DNA of 64,000 bases from Aliivibrio sp. S3MY1 (GCF_028765575.1 NZ_JARACO010000003.1:1-64000), one strand, 5' to 3'; counted from the first letter of the stretch, positions 8,982 to 20,932 are shown. Notes: a model not told the origin generated them from the letters alone. Translations and numbers: made by a program.

Positions 8982-10490
8982 CTAGTCCTCCGCTAAAGGC
9001 TTAAAGCGACGAAGCTCACTTAAACGGTAACCCGTGTAATTACCTAGCATTAGAATTACCGCTAAGATAATTAATTGAACACCAATAAAGTTAAACGTTA
9101 AGTGCTGTACAAATGGGTTTGTCATTGCGATGTAGATTAATATTGCAGTCAGCAATGAACCACCACCTTGAGTTGCCACTTCTTTCCAACCTTCTTCTTC
9201 CCATAGGATAGACATACGTTCTACTGTCCAAGAAAGGATGATCATAGGGAAGAAAGTAATACTTAAGCCAGCAGTTAGACCAATCTTAAAGGCAACAATC
9301 GTAAAGATTGAAATGATCATAATGACGGTGATTATTACCGCGGAGATCCTGGCCACTAGAAGGAGGTTGAGCTTGGATAAATAGCTACGAATAACCAAAC
9401 CTGTACCAACAATCAATAAGAAACCGACAATACCTGTGATGAGCTGAGTTTGTACAAAAGCGACGGCAATAAGTACAGGCATGAAAGTACCAGAAGTTTT
9501 TAAACCAATGATAACTCGCAAGAACACAACCATTAGTGCGCCAATTGGAATAAGCATGATGGTTTTAAACATCGATTGCTCTTCAAGAGGCAAGCTATGG
9601 ATAGAGAAGTTTAGCAGGTTATCTGCTTCTACTTTTTTCTCGGTTGCAGCAGTCGGTGAGATATCTTGTGCAATCATTGAAAAGTTAATTTGGCTGTTCT
9701 TACCACCAACAACATCTAAGAGAGAGACATTCGTTTCATCCCAAAGTAGCAAGTTGTCTGGTTGACCTTGCTCACCTGTTGCAGGATTGAATAGGTGCCA
9801 TTTCTCACCGTTCCATACTTCGACCATATGCTGAACAGATTGACGACGACGACCATCTTCTAACCAAAGTGACCCAACAATCTTATTATGAATTGCTTCA
9901 TAACTTAATAATTTAGAGACGGCTTGAACTTTGGTTAAGTCATTAAGAAGTAAAGAAGCATTTTGATTATCAGGATCATTAAATTGCTTAATTAATTCAC
10001 GAGTTAAGGTGATGTCATCAGAAGAACGAGCTCTTGCTTGATCCAATAATGAAATTGCAGCCGCTTCATGTGGACCTTCAAATGTAACGGCTTCAGGTTT
10101 ATCAGATTTTGGTGGCTCAATGGTAGATTCGGCGTATGGGTCAACTAAAATTTGAGTTTTATAATACAGAGTCTGTGGGCCGTCAGCTTGGCGTATAGTC
10201 CATTCCGCGCGACGTCCGTGATCTGTTGTTAAATAAGCAATACCATAACCAGGAGAAGATGCGCTTTCATCGACAATAGTAAAACCGGTTTGATTTTGTG
10301 GTGCAGCCATAGATACCTTTACAGGTTTATTGACAGCATCAAATTGAATTCGGGCTTCTACATCCCAAACTTGGCTTCTTTCACCCGGAGTCCATGGCAC
10401 TCCATATGAGTCATGGCGTAACCAGCTCAATGTAAGTCCTGCGACAATTAATAGTGAGATCAGAAAATAAAAAGGCACTCTTGATGGCAT
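8982..10490 (-). CDS. Inactive transglutaminase-like protein with 7TM domain
   Basis: This 502-residue inner-membrane protein has an N-terminal anchor (about residues 6-23). A periplasmic transglutaminase-like domain follows, in which the segment HMVEVWNGEKWHLFNPATGE resembles the His-containing core. About seven membrane helices fill the C-terminal 190 residues. The whole protein contains no cysteine, so the thiol chemistry of a true transglutaminase is impossible, matching the family name. A binding or scaffold role is inferred. It lies 3 bp before the ATP-grasp ligase and 108 bp after the retropepsin-like gene, so the three are probably one unit. The same trio is conserved in other gammaproteobacteria. 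Confidence 0.8.
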   Translation of the reverse strand: MPSRVPFYFLISLLIVAGLTLSWLRHDSYGVPWTPGERSQVWDVEARIQFDAVNKPVKVSMAAPQNQTGFTIVDESASSPGYGIAYLTTDHGRRAEWTIRQADGPQTLYYKTQILVDPYAESTIEPPKSDKPEAVTFEGPHEAAAISLLDQARARSSDDITLTRELIKQFNDPDNQNASLLLNDLTKVQAVSKLLSYEAIHNKIVGSLWLEDGRRRQSVQHMVEVWNGEKWHLFNPATGEQGQPDNLLLWDETNVSLLDVVGGKNSQINFSMIAQDISPTAATEKKVEADNLLNFSIHSLPLEEQSMFKTIMLIPIGALMVVFLRVIIGLKTSGTFMPVLIAVAFVQTQLITGIVGFLLIVGTGLVIRSYLSKLNLLLVARISAVIITVIMIISIFTIVAFKIGLTAGLSITFFPMIILSWTVERMSILWEEEGWKEVATQGGGSLLTAILIYIAMTNPFVQHLTFNFIGVQLIILAVILMLGNYTGYRLSELRRFKPLAED

Positions 10491-10598
10491 AACGTCCTCA
10501 TTGTAATAGCGTATCGAAAAGATAATTATAATTGTAATTCAAGCGGTAATTTATGCTACTAACATGTTGAATAAGTTACCACTTATTTGAGGTGGGAG

Positions 10599-11366
10599 CT
10601 ATTTTTTGCTTTGAACAAACTCTTTACTAACGTCAATAATAGCAATATCTTGAATAAACTCACGACCGAGTAAAACAGAATGGGTCATGTGAGAGCGATC
10701 AGCAAGCGTAAATTGAACTTTTTCATGGATTGCTCCAAGTTTGATCCATAGTTCAACGACTGGGCGGCGTTCTGCTTCTTCTGTGGTTGATTGACGAATC
10801 TTCACATTACGAATAACAGGAGCGGTAATCCATTCCAATTTGCCATCTTCTTGTGCATCTTGATTGATTAGATGGAAGCGTACCCATTGAGTACCATTTC
10901 GTTCAAATTCTTGAAGATCAACAGCATTGAGAGAGGAGGTTGTTGCTCCTGTATCAATACGAGCACTAAATTGTTGTTTAATATCGGCAATTTCAACATT
11001 TTCAATCGCACCTAAAATAAGTGTATCTTTTAGTGATTGAGTTTGCATAGAAACAGGAATAGGTGCTAGGCGAGTTTTTTTAGAGGTAGCTTGCTTTATG
11101 CTTACTTGAATTTTGGTTTGTTCAGTTCGAACCATTGATAGCTCTTCTGATACATTCGACAATTCTTTTTCTAATGTCGAAATATAGCCATTTTGCGTCT
11201 CAATTTTTGTTTTCATACCATCTAAACGAGTATTTAGATTAGTTTCCATGGACTTAATGGCAGCAACTGTTTCTGTATTATCTGAAGCGACAGGTGCGGC
11301 TTGTTGAGTCAGTGCGCAACCTGAAAGGCTTAAAATAGCAACCAATGGTAGAATTCGTTGGATCAT
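10599..11366 (-). CDS. Retropepsin-like lipoprotein (putative zinc protease family, PF05618 type)
   Basis: The 255-residue protein has a lipoprotein signal ending LSLSGC (Cys17). A predicted coiled coil follows (about residues 33-95, with many Glu/Lys/Leu heptads). The C-terminal domain carries an aspartic-protease motif, IDTGATTSSLNA at about 137-148, followed by GREFIQDIAIIDV. The family was once called ATP-dependent zinc protease, but the DTGA-S/T motif fits a retropepsin-like fold. The expected location is the periplasmic face of a membrane. It is the first gene of the set with the 7TM protein and ATP-grasp ligase. Its substrate is unknown; cleavage of a bond made or sensed by the partners is a reasonable guess. 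Confidence 0.78.
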   Translation of the reverse strand: MIQRILPLVAILSLSGCALTQQAAPVASDNTETVAAIKSMETNLNTRLDGMKTKIETQNGYISTLEKELSNVSEELSMVRTEQTKIQVSIKQATSKKTRLAPIPVSMQTQSLKDTLILGAIENVEIADIKQQFSARIDTGATTSSLNAVDLQEFERNGTQWVRFHLINQDAQEDGKLEWITAPVIRNVKIRQSTTEEAERRPVVELWIKLGAIHEKVQFTLADRSHMTHSVLLGREFIQDIAIIDVSKEFVQSKK

Positions 11367-11445
11367 TTTATGTTCCGTAGAGTTAAATTAACATGTGCAT
11401 AGTAACGATAATAAATAGGGACTAATAGCCCCTAAATGTTAGCGT

Positions 11446-12420
11446 TTAGTCAGGTTTTCTTGCAATTAAGATCGCACGCTTAGGAGCAGGGTGGCCTTCA
11501 ATTGTTTTTGTTGAGTCATTTGGATCTAGATATTCAGGTAATGAATTGTGTTTCATCCATTCTGTTGAACGCTGCTCGCCAGTAGTTGTGACACACTCAT
11601 CTACAATTTTCACATCAACAAAGCCAACGCTTTCAAGCCAGACTTTTAATGCCCGAGCCGATGGGAAGAAATAGACATTGCGCATTTGCGCATAACGGTC
11701 AACTGGCATTAAAACGGCATTTTCATCCCCATCAATTACCAGCGTTTCTAATACTAATTCGCCACCAGCCACTAATTGATTTTTTAATTGAATTAGGTGA
11801 TCTAATGGAGAGCGACGGTGATAAAGAACTCCCATACTAAATACCGTATCAAACGCATTTAATTCAGGAAGTTGTTCAATACCTAATGGTAATAGATGAG
11901 CACGTTGGTCATTCCCCATTAATTTACGGATAGCTTCAAACTGAATTAAAAATAGATGCGATGGATCGATGCCTACGCATAGGCGAGCTTCTTCACCAAG
12001 CATGCGCCACATATGATACCCGTTACCACAACCAACATCTAACACTGATCGATTTTTTAGTGGTGTAATGTGAGGCAGTAAACGATCCCACTTCCAGTCT
12101 GAGCGCCACTCTGTATCAATGTGGATATCGTGCACTGTAAAAGGCCCTTTGCGCCAAGGGTGGAAAGCTTGTAATAAGTTTTCTAATTTTTTACGCTGAC
12201 CATCAGCTAAAGGGGTGTTATTTGATAACGTTACTGATGTTTTTAAATCAATGTTATCCGCACATCCATCAGGGATTTTTTTAAGTGCTTTAGTCCAGCG
12301 CTCAATATCACCATGCTCTGCATTTTGCCAATCAGTCAATTGCTGAGGAAGCGTATTCAACCATGGTTGAAGGATAGTATCTTGAGAGATAAGAGTATAA
12401 AAATTAGCAAAATTAATCAT
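11446..12420 (-). CDS. cmoB: tRNA U34 carboxymethyltransferase CmoB
   Basis: CmoB transfers the carboxymethyl group of carboxy-SAM, made by CmoA, to 5-hydroxyuridine-34 of tRNA. This yields cmo5U and widens wobble decoding. The 324-residue protein (323 in E. coli) has a family-specific N-terminal domain with WRKGPF, then a Rossmann SAM site [26 protein letters not shown] and the [15 protein letters not shown] segment complete the signature. It lies downstream of cmoA by 51 bp on the same strand, so the two genes of the pathway are probably co-transcribed. Confidence 0.97.
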   Translation of the reverse strand: MINFANFYTLISQDTILQPWLNTLPQQLTDWQNAEHGDIERWTKALKKIPDGCADNIDLKTSVTLSNNTPLADGQRKKLENLLQAFHPWRKGPFTVHDIHIDTEWRSDWKWDRLLPHITPLKNRSVLDVGCGNGYHMWRMLGEEARLCVGIDPSHLFLIQFEAIRKLMGNDQRAHLLPLGIEQLPELNAFDTVFSMGVLYHRRSPLDHLIQLKNQLVAGGELVLETLVIDGDENAVLMPVDRYAQMRNVYFFPSARALKVWLESVGFVDVKIVDECVTTTGEQRSTEWMKHNSLPEYLDPNDSTKTIEGHPAPKRAILIARKPD

Positions 12421-12471
12421 TGAAGTATCTTAAATTAATAAATAAGTAAAAAATAAAGGGCAATATTTTGA

Positions 12472-13570
<1,099 letters not shown>

Positions 13571-15346
13571 ATGCGCACCCATTACTGTGGTAACCTGAAC
13601 AAGTCCCTTGCAGGGCAAACTGTAGAACTTTGCGGCTGGGTAAACCGCCGCCGTGATTTAGGCGGTCTTATCTTTATTGATATGCGAGATCGTGAAGGTA
13701 TCGTTCAGGTAGTTGTTGATCCAGATATGAAAGATATCTTTTCAATTGCTAACCAACTGCGTAATGAGTTCTGTATCAAATTTACTGGTGAAGTACGTGT
13801 TCGTCCTGACAGCCAAGTAAATAAAGACATGGCGACGGGTGAAGTTGAACTTTACGCAACAGGTCTTGAGATCATCAACCGTTCTGAAGCGCTTCCACTG
13901 GATTTCAACCAAACGAACTCAGAAGAACAACGCCTGAAGTACCGCTACATTGATTTACGTCGTCCAGAAATGAGTGACCGCATCAAGTTACGTGCTCGCG
14001 CATCTAGCTTCGTTCGTCGTTTCTTAGATGAGAACTTGTTCTTAGATATCGAAACACCAGTACTAACAAAAGCAACACCAGAAGGTGCTCGTGATTACCT
14101 AGTACCAAGCCGTGTTCATAAAGGCAGCTTTTATGCGCTTCCACAATCACCACAGTTGTTTAAGCAACTTCTGATGATGTCTGGTTTTGACCGTTACTAC
14201 CAAATCGTTAAATGTTTCCGTGATGAAGATTTACGTGCTGACCGTCAACCTGAATTTACCCAAATCGATATCGAAACGTCGTTCCTTTCATCAACTCAAG
14301 TTCGTGAAATCACAGAGCGTCTAGTTCATGATATGTGGAAAGAGCTATTAGATGTTGAACTTGGTCAATTCCCAATCATGCCATTCTCTGAAGCGATCCG
14401 TCGTTTTGGTTCTGATAAGCCAGATCTACGTAACCCACTAGAATTAGTTGACGTTGCTGATCTTCTTAAAGACGTTGAATTCCAAGTATTCTCTGGCCCT
14501 GCTAACGATGAAAAAGGCCGTGTAGCGGTTATTCGAGTTCCTGGTGGCGCATCGCTTTCTCGTAAGCAAATTGATGAATACGGTAAGTTCGTAGGTATCT
14601 ACGGTGCGAAAGGTCTAGCTTGGATGAAAGTGAACGATCGTGCTGCTGGCTTTGACGGTGTTCAATCACCTGTTGCTAAGTTCCTAAGCGAAGATATCGT
14701 AAACAGCATTTTAGAGCGTACTGAAGCTGAAACGGGCGACATCATTCTATTTGGTGCGGATAAAGCAGGCATCGTTGCAGAAGCAATGGGCGCTTTACGT
14801 ATTAAATTAGGTGATGATCTTGAGCTTACAGATAAGAAAGCTTGGGCTCCACTTTGGGTTATTGATTTCCCAATGTTTGAAGAAGATGGTGAAGGTAACT
14901 TGCACGCAATGCATCACCCATTCACCTCTCCTTTAGGCGTTACAGCTGAAGAGCTTAAAGCAAACCCAGCAGCCGCTAATTCTGATGCGTACGACATGGT
15001 TATCAATGGCTATGAAGTGGGTGGTGGTTCTGTTCGTATCCACAATGCTGAAATGCAAACGGCAGTATTCAGTATTCTAGGTATTGAAGAGAAAGAGCAA
15101 CAAGAGAAATTCGGTTTCTTACTTGAAGCGCTTAAATACGGTACACCGCCACACGCAGGTCTTGCATTCGGTCTTGACCGTTTAGCTATGCTTCTTTGTG
15201 GAACTGAAAACATCCGTGATGTTATTGCATTCCCGAAAACAACAGCAGCTGCGTGTTTACTAACGAACGCACCAAGTCTTGCTAATCCTGAGTCTCTTAC
15301 AGAGCTATCGATTGCAGTAAAACTTGCAGAGAAAAAAGACGCTTAA
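13571..15346 (+). CDS. aspS: Aspartyl-tRNA synthetase
   Basis: This is a class II aminoacyl-tRNA synthetase that charges tRNA-Asp in the cytoplasm. The 591 residues (590 in E. coli) show an N-terminal OB-fold anticodon domain ([12 protein letters not shown] to about 110), motif 2 [20 protein letters not shown] at about 217-236, the bacterial GAD insert, and motif 3 [12 protein letters not shown] near the C-terminus. Codon use is strongly biased, as expected for high expression. A strong terminator follows. Confidence 0.98.
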   Translation: MRTHYCGNLNKSLAGQTVELCGWVNRRRDLGGLIFIDMRDREGIVQVVVDPDMKDIFSIANQLRNEFCIKFTGEVRVRPDSQVNKDMATGEVELYATGLEIINRSEALPLDFNQTNSEEQRLKYRYIDLRRPEMSDRIKLRARASSFVRRFLDENLFLDIETPVLTKATPEGARDYLVPSRVHKGSFYALPQSPQLFKQLLMMSGFDRYYQIVKCFRDEDLRADRQPEFTQIDIETSFLSSTQVREITERLVHDMWKELLDVELGQFPIMPFSEAIRRFGSDKPDLRNPLELVDVADLLKDVEFQVFSGPANDEKGRVAVIRVPGGASLSRKQIDEYGKFVGIYGAKGLAWMKVNDRAAGFDGVQSPVAKFLSEDIVNSILERTEAETGDIILFGADKAGIVAEAMGALRIKLGDDLELTDKKAWAPLWVIDFPMFEEDGEGNLHAMHHPFTSPLGVTAEELKANPAAANSDAYDMVINGYEVGGGSVRIHNAEMQTAVFSILGIEEKEQQEKFGFLLEALKYGTPPHAGLAFGLDRLAMLLCGTENIRDVIAFPKTTAAACLLTNAPSLANPESLTELSIAVKLAEKKDA

Positions 15347-15365
15347 TTAAGGTTTCTTTATTCTT

Positions 15366-15395
15366 AAAAATGCCCGCATTATGCGGGCATTTTTG
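15366..15395 (+). terminator. Terminator after aspS
   Basis: The sequence AAAAATGCCCGCA-tt-ATGCGGGCATTTTT forms a GC-rich stem with a T tract. The A and T tracts make it symmetrical. Confidence 0.92.
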
Positions 15396-15496
15396 TATCT
15401 ACTCTATTTAAAACGAAATAAGCAAGTACTAGTAATACCTTGAGTTTATGGGGATACCTCGCTAATATACATGTATAAATAATCAGTGGTTTTACT

Positions 15497-16018
15497 ATGT
15501 CTATCATTTTAGGGATCGATCCCGGCTCTCGTATTACTGGCTACGGCGTTATTCGTCAAAATGGCCGACACCTGCAATATTTAGGCAGCGGTTGTATCCG
15601 TATGTCAGAAAAAGAACTTCCTGGTCGTTTGAAGCAAATATACGCAGGCGTTTCTGAAATTATTACCCAGTTTCAGCCCGATGTATTCGCCATCGAACAA
15701 GTTTTTATGTCTAAAAATGCAGATTCAGCCTTAAAACTTGGTCAAGCGAGAGGCAGTGCAATTGTTGCCGCAGTAAATGCAGATTTACCGGTTTATGAAT
15801 ACGCCGCAAGATTAATTAAGCAAGCAGTAACAGGAACGGGTGGAGCAGATAAAGCACAAGTTCAACATATGGTAATGAGTATGCTGAAACTTCCTGCAAA
15901 ACCACAAGCCGATGCAGCCGATGGACTAGGGGTTGCCATTTGTCATGCTAATACCAATAAAACCTTAATAGCCTTGGCTGGCAAAGCAACGAGTGCCCGA
16001 CGTGGGAGATATCGCTAG
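15497..16018 (+). CDS. ruvC: Holliday junction resolvase RuvC
   Basis: RuvC is the endonuclease that cuts Holliday junctions in complex with RuvAB. The 173-residue protein starts [17 protein letters not shown], with the first catalytic Asp in GIDPG. It also shows AIEQVFM with a catalytic Glu, and a C-terminal [12 protein letters not shown] acidic site. It lies 91 bp before ruvA and outside the LexA-controlled ruvAB unit. yebC, which often sits between aspS and ruvC, is absent here. Confidence 0.97.
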   Translation: MSIILGIDPGSRITGYGVIRQNGRHLQYLGSGCIRMSEKELPGRLKQIYAGVSEIITQFQPDVFAIEQVFMSKNADSALKLGQARGSAIVAAVNADLPVYEYAARLIKQAVTGTGGADKAQVQHMVMSMLKLPAKPQADAADGLGVAICHANTNKTLIALAGKATSARRGRYR

Positions 16019-16044
16019 GCACGATTAAATTATCATTTCTTTTA

Positions 16045-16060
16045 CTGGATATCTATCCAG
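16045..16060. promoter_or_regulatory. LexA (SOS) box of ruvAB
   Basis: CTGGATATCTATCCAG is a perfect 16-bp palindrome and a known form of the LexA box; as I recall, E. coli ruvAB has the same box. It lies 50 bp before the ruvA GTG, in the ruvC-ruvA gap, so ruvAB should be SOS-induced independently of ruvC. Confidence 0.88.
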
Positions 16061-16109
16061 TTCTTTATTACTATTCGATATAGTTAATTTATTTTAAAGA
16101 GTATCTATT

Positions 16110-16733
16110 GTGATCGGACGCCTTCGTGGAAATCTATTAGAAAAACAGCCACCAGAATTATTAATTGAAGTAAGTGGCATTGGTTATGAAGTTCAAATGC
16201 CAATGAGTTGTTTTTATGAGTTACCAGAGATTGGCACTGAAGCGATCATCTATATTCACTATGTAGTACGTGAAGATGCTCAATTGTTATATGGCTTTAA
16301 TACTAAAAAAGAACGAGCTTTATTTAGAGAAGTGATTAAAGCGAATGGTGTTGGTCCTAAACTTGGCCTTGCTATTTTATCTGGAATGACAGCATCCCAA
16401 TTTGTACAAAGTGTCGAGCGTGAAGATATTTCAACATTAGTGAAATTACCTGGTGTAGGAAAGAAAACAGCAGAGCGTCTAGTTGTTGAAATGAAAGACC
16501 GCCTTAAAGGATGGGGAGCTGGTGATTTATTTACTCCTGCGACTGATGCTGCGCCAATGGACGATGGTTCTAACCTAATTTCTTCACCTCAAAGTGCACA
16601 AGATGAAGCGGTAAGTGCATTGATATCTCTTGGTTATAAGCCGGTACAGGCGTCTAAAATTGTTTCTCAAGTAGCAAAACCTGATATGACAAGCGAAGCA
16701 TTAATTCGTGAATCATTGAAATCGATGATCTAA
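16110..16733 (+). CDS. ruvA: Holliday junction DNA helicase subunit RuvA
   Basis: RuvA binds the four-way junction as a tetramer and loads the RuvB motor. The 207-residue protein starts at GTG ([21 protein letters not shown]), with an N-terminal OB fold. Two helix-hairpin-helix motifs ([14 protein letters not shown] and [20 protein letters not shown]) follow, then a flexible linker and the C-terminal RuvB-binding domain ([19 protein letters not shown]). It is the first gene of SOS-regulated ruvAB. Confidence 0.97.
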   Translation: MIGRLRGNLLEKQPPELLIEVSGIGYEVQMPMSCFYELPEIGTEAIIYIHYVVREDAQLLYGFNTKKERALFREVIKANGVGPKLGLAILSGMTASQFVQSVEREDISTLVKLPGVGKKTAERLVVEMKDRLKGWGAGDLFTPATDAAPMDDGSNLISSPQSAQDEAVSALISLGYKPVQASKIVSQVAKPDMTSEALIRESLKSMI

Positions 16734-16788
16734 TTATTTTCATTATTCTTTATTACTATTTATTTATTGAATCGCTGAGTGCCTTTTT

Positions 16789-17802
16789 ATGATTGAAGCT
16801 GATCGCCTTATTGCTGCCGATAACCCTGTTTTTCGTGAAGAAGAAGTCATCGATCGAGCGATACGACCTAAGAAACTAGAAGACTATCGAGGTCAAGACC
16901 ATGTTCGCAGCCAGATGGAGATTTTCATTAAAGCAGCACAAATGCGCAATGAACCCCTCGATCATCTATTAATTTTTGGTCCTCCAGGTTTAGGTAAGAC
17001 AACACTCGCGAATATTGTAGCTAATGAAATGGAAGTCAATATTCGTACTACTTCAGGCCCTGTTCTTGAAAAAGCAGGAGACCTAGCTGCACTTCTAACA
17101 AACTTAGAAGAAAACGACATTTTATTTATTGATGAGATCCATCGATTAAGCCCAGTTGTTGAAGAAATATTGTACCCAGCAATGGAAGATTACCAGTTAG
17201 ATATTATGATTGGTGAAGGCCCAGCAGCTCGCTCGATTAAAATCGACTTACCCCCTTTTACTCTTATCGGTGCAACGACAAGGGCGGGTTCATTAACGTC
17301 TCCATTACGTGATCGCTTTGGTATTGTGCAACGATTAGAGTATTACAAAGTCGATGATCTTCAATATATTGTTCAACGTAGTGCAGATTGCCTGAATTTA
17401 TCGATGGAATCTGAAGGCGCGCTTGAAGTTGCTCGTCGTGCTCGTGGTACTCCGCGTATTGCTAACCGATTATTGCGTCGAGTACGAGATTATGCGGATG
17501 TAATGAGCGACAGTCATATCTCGTCGGAGATTGCAGATAAAGCGTTGAACATGCTTGATGTTGATGTCCGTGGTTTTGATTACATGGATAGAAAGCTTTT
17601 ATTAGCGATCATGGAAAAATTTGATGGCGGGCCGGTTGGTCTTGATAATATTGCAGCAGCGATTGGTGAAGAAAGAGATACGATTGAAGATGTGATTGAG
17701 CCGTATTTAATTCAGCAAGGTTATCTTCAACGAACCCCAAGAGGGCGTATTGTCTCAGATCGAGCTTATCTTCATTTTGGAATTGATAGACCTGATAAAT
17801 AG
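16789..17802 (+). CDS. ruvB: Holliday junction DNA helicase subunit RuvB
   Basis: RuvB is the hexameric AAA+ motor that drives branch migration. The 337 residues show Walker [13 protein letters not shown] (about 63-74), Walker [12 protein letters not shown], sensor 1 [10 protein letters not shown], the arginine-finger region and a winged-helix C-terminus ([17 protein letters not shown]). It lies 55 bp after ruvA, with a strong terminator after it. Confidence 0.98.
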   Translation: MIEADRLIAADNPVFREEEVIDRAIRPKKLEDYRGQDHVRSQMEIFIKAAQMRNEPLDHLLIFGPPGLGKTTLANIVANEMEVNIRTTSGPVLEKAGDLAALLTNLEENDILFIDEIHRLSPVVEEILYPAMEDYQLDIMIGEGPAARSIKIDLPPFTLIGATTRAGSLTSPLRDRFGIVQRLEYYKVDDLQYIVQRSADCLNLSMESEGALEVARRARGTPRIANRLLRRVRDYADVMSDSHISSEIADKALNMLDVDVRGFDYMDRKLLLAIMEKFDGGPVGLDNIAAAIGEERDTIEDVIEPYLIQQGYLQRTPRGRIVSDRAYLHFGIDRPDK

Positions 17803-17860
17803 ACCATCGCTAGGTATTCATATTTTGTAATAACCTATTAATAAACAACTCAATAAATTG

Positions 17861-17893
17861 AAAGCGGATGATTAAAATCATCCGCTTTTTCGT
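17861..17893 (+). terminator. Terminator after ruvB
   Basis: A perfect 13-bp stem, AAAGCGGATGATT/AATCATCCGCTTT, encloses two bases and is followed by TTTTT. Confidence 0.92.
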
Positions 17894-17930
17894 ATAAAAA
17901 ATGTGAAAAGTGTGAAAAGTAGCCAGTTAT

Positions 17931-17955
17931 GTAAGTTTGGGTGTAATTAACTTAC
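17931..17955. promoter_or_regulatory. Inverted repeat in the cydA upstream region (possible ArcA site)
   Basis: GTAAGTT-N11-AACTTAC is a perfect 7-bp inverted repeat about 220 bp before cydA. Its right half contains GTTAATTAC on the minus strand (17943-17951), close to the ArcA-P core GTTAATTA. cyd operons are commonly ArcA-activated, but binding here is inference. The remainder of 17894-18176 has no clear FNR box. Confidence 0.35.
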
Positions 17956-18176
17956 AAAAAATGGACAAACCTTTTGAAAGAAACTGCTTTTACTATTAAT
18001 ATTAGCGAGTTCTATATTAGGTTGGCCTTAACATCAAGCTAACGTTTTTTATACAATCATGTAACGTTTTATGGTTATTAATACGGTTATAAATATTAAA
18101 ACCAATGCATAAAGTGTTACGCTCACCCAAAAGTGTGGAAGCACTGTGTCATTCAGCCTGACACAAAGGAGTTCTC

Positions 18177-19766
18177 ATGATCTTTGATGTAGTGGAGTTA
18201 TCGCGATTGCAGTTTGCAATGACAGCGATGTATCACTTCCTATTCGTTCCCCTGACTTTAGGTATGGCCTTCTTACTGGCTATCATGGAGTCTTTATATG
18301 TAATGACAGACAAGCAAATTTACAAGGACATGACAAAGTTCTGGGGTAAATTGTTTGGTATTAACTTCGCATTAGGCGTAGCTACAGGTCTAACGATGGA
18401 GTTCCAGTTTGGTACAAACTGGTCTTATTATTCTCACTATGTTGGTGATATTTTCGGGGCTCCTCTTGCCATCGAAGCACTAATGGCCTTCTTCTTAGAA
18501 TCTACTTTTGTTGGTTTATTCTTCTTTGGTTGGGATCGTTTATCAAAACGTCAGCACCTTACTGTAACTTGGTTAGTGGCGTTAGGTTCAAACTTCTCAG
18601 CACTTTGGATTCTAGTAGCAAATGGCTGGATGCAAAACCCAGTTGGCGCAGAATTTAACTTTGAAACCATGCGTATGGAAATGGTGAGCTTTGCTGAAGT
18701 TGTGTTAAACCCAGTAGCTCAAGTTAAGTTCGTACATACAGTAGCATCAGGCTACACCTGTGGTGCAATGTTCGTGCTTGGCATCAGCTCTTACTACCTA
18801 TTAAAAGGTCGTGATGTTGCATTTGCTCGCCGTTCATTCGCTATTGCTGCCTCATTTGGTATGGCATCAATTCTGTCTGTAATGGTACTTGGTGATGAAT
18901 CTGGTTATGAGCTAGGTGAAGTTCAACAAGTTAAGCTAGCAGCCATTGAAGCGGAATGGCACACAGAAGAAGCACCTGCTGCATTTACTGTGTTTGGTTT
19001 ACCAAATCAAGAATCAATGGAAACGGATTACGCAGTTAAGATCCCATATGTAATGGGAATTATTGCTACGCGTTCATTAGATAAGCAAGTAACAGGTCTA
19101 CGTGATTTAAAAGAACAGCACGAAGTACGTATCCGTAATGGTATGGTTGCTTATGAATTGCTAGAGAAATTACGTAATGGTGATAAAACACCTGAAAACA
19201 TCGCTGCATTTGATGATGTTAAACATGATCTAGGTTATGGCTTATTGCTTAAGCGTTATACGGATAATGTTGTCGATGCAACAGAAGAGCAAATTAAAGC
19301 TGCTACGGATGATTCAATCCCAACAGTTTGGCCACTATTCTTCTCTTTCCGTATTATGGTTGCTTGTGGTGTAGCAATGCTACTTATCTTCGGTTTTGCC
19401 TTTGTTCAGACGTGTCGTCAAAAGATCGGTCAAAAATCATGGTTACTTAAAGCTGCCTTATTTGGTATGCCGCTACCATGGATCGCAATTGAAGCCGGTT
19501 GGTTTGTCGCAGAATATGGTCGTCAACCATGGGCTGTTGGTGAAATATTACCAGTAAATGTTGCAGCGTCAGCATTGACGGTATCTGAGATTTTAATCTC
19601 GATGGCAATGATCATTGGTCTGTATACGATATTCTTGATTGCTGAAGTTTACCTAATGGTGAAATTCGCACGCAAAGGTCCTAGCAGCTTGAAAACTGGC
19701 CGTTATCACTTTGAGCAAGATGGTCAAGATTCAGAAGCGAAATTATCTCGCCAAGTAGAAGCATAA
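18177..19766 (+). CDS. cydA: Cytochrome bd quinol oxidase subunit I
   Basis: CydA oxidises quinol and carries hemes b558, b595 and d. It reduces oxygen to water at high affinity in the inner membrane. The 529-residue protein (522 in E. coli) has multiple helices, the axial His in [12 protein letters not shown], the E. coli-type long periplasmic Q-loop (about residues 250-380) and [19 protein letters not shown] near the C-terminus. ATG follows AAAGGAG. The operon order cydA-cydB-cydX-ybgE, followed by tol-pal, is the classical enterobacterial order. Confidence 0.98.
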   Translation: MIFDVVELSRLQFAMTAMYHFLFVPLTLGMAFLLAIMESLYVMTDKQIYKDMTKFWGKLFGINFALGVATGLTMEFQFGTNWSYYSHYVGDIFGAPLAIEALMAFFLESTFVGLFFFGWDRLSKRQHLTVTWLVALGSNFSALWILVANGWMQNPVGAEFNFETMRMEMVSFAEVVLNPVAQVKFVHTVASGYTCGAMFVLGISSYYLLKGRDVAFARRSFAIAASFGMASILSVMVLGDESGYELGEVQQVKLAAIEAEWHTEEAPAAFTVFGLPNQESMETDYAVKIPYVMGIIATRSLDKQVTGLRDLKEQHEVRIRNGMVAYELLEKLRNGDKTPENIAAFDDVKHDLGYGLLLKRYTDNVVDATEEQIKAATDDSIPTVWPLFFSFRIMVACGVAMLLIFGFAFVQTCRQKIGQKSWLLKAALFGMPLPWIAIEAGWFVAEYGRQPWAVGEILPVNVAASALTVSEILISMAMIIGLYTIFLIAEVYLMVKFARKGPSSLKTGRYHFEQDGQDSEAKLSRQVEA

Positions 19767-19783
19767 CAACGGAGATTTGAGTA

Positions 19784-20920
19784 ATGTTTGATTACGAAGT
19801 ATTGCGATTTGTTTGGTGGGCATTGATCGGTGTATTACTGATTGGTTTCGCCGTAACAGATGGCTTTGATATGGGGGTAGGTGCATTAGTACCTATCATC
19901 GGTAAAACAGATACAGAACGTCGAGTGATGATTAACTCCATCGCACCTCACTGGGATGGTAACCAAGTATGGTTAATCACTGCTGGTGGTGCTCTATTTG
20001 CTGCATGGCCATTAGTTTACGCTGCATCATTCTCAGGTTTTTACCTAGCAATGATCGTAACATTGGCAGCACTATGGTTCCGACCAGTAGGCTTTGATTA
20101 CCGTTCTAAAATTGAAGATAAGCGCTGGCGTTCAGCATGGGATGCTGCAATCTTCATTGGTAGCTTTGTTCCACCAGTGATCTTTGGTGTTGCGTTTGGT
20201 AATTTACTTCAAGGTGTACCATTCGAGTTAAACAACCTAATGATGCTGAGTTATCATGGTGGTTTCTTGGCGTTGTTAAACCCATTTGCATTGCTTTGTG
20301 GTTTAGTAAGCTCAGCAATGTTCATCACTCAAGGTGCAACATGGCTACAGATGAAAACAACAGAGGAGCTTCATACTCGTTCTCGTAATGTTGCGATGAT
20401 TTGTAGTGTTGCTGTTATTGTTCTGTTTGTTATCGCTGGTTTCTGGGCTCAAAGTATCGAAGGTTATGTCATTACCACGGTTCTTGATCACAATGCAGCC
20501 TCTGATCCACTAAATAAAGAAGTGGTTCGTGAAGTCGGTGCGCTATTCAATAATTATAATGAATATCCACTGCTTTGGATTGCTCCAGCACTCGCTGTGA
20601 TTATGCCTATCGTTACAATTATAGCTTCTCGTGTAAATATGGGTGGTTTAGCGTTCTTAAGCTCTAGCTTGACGAATGCGGGTGTTATTTTAACGTCTGG
20701 TTTCGCATTGTTCCCATTCGTAATGCCATCGAGCTTTAATCCAGATCATGGTTTAACTATGTGGGATGCGACATCAAGTGAATTGACGCTGCGATTAATG
20801 ACTTATGTTGCAATCGTAATGGTGCCAATTATTCTTGCTTATACCATTTGGACGTACTACAAAATGTTTGGTCGTCTTGATTCTAAATTCATTGAAGAGA
20901 ACAAAACGTCTCTTTACTAA
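19784..20920 (+). CDS. cydB: Cytochrome bd quinol oxidase subunit II
   Basis: CydB is the second membrane subunit, which stabilises the di-heme site. The 378 residues (379 in E. coli) open MFDYEVLRFVWWALIGVLLIGFAVTDGFDMGVG (the TDGFDMGVG motif is diagnostic) and carry about eight membrane helices. A GGAGAT ribosome site precedes the ATG, 17 bp after cydA. Confidence 0.98.
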   Translation: MFDYEVLRFVWWALIGVLLIGFAVTDGFDMGVGALVPIIGKTDTERRVMINSIAPHWDGNQVWLITAGGALFAAWPLVYAASFSGFYLAMIVTLAALWFRPVGFDYRSKIEDKRWRSAWDAAIFIGSFVPPVIFGVAFGNLLQGVPFELNNLMMLSYHGGFLALLNPFALLCGLVSSAMFITQGATWLQMKTTEELHTRSRNVAMICSVAVIVLFVIAGFWAQSIEGYVITTVLDHNAASDPLNKEVVREVGALFNNYNEYPLLWIAPALAVIMPIVTIIASRVNMGGLAFLSSSLTNAGVILTSGFALFPFVMPSSFNPDHGLTMWDATSSELTLRLMTYVAIVMVPIILAYTIWTYYKMFGRLDSKFIEENKTSLY

Positions 20921-20932
20921 GGAGTATTTATT

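Noticed and set aside
10515-10545. AT-rich GATAATTATAATTGTAATTC resembling a Fur box before the 7TM gene
   Set aside because: Too few matches to the 19-bp consensus; likely base composition.
18000-18060. TTGGCCTTAACATCAA as an FNR site before cydA
   Set aside because: Half-sites are two bases too far apart and the left half is mismatched.
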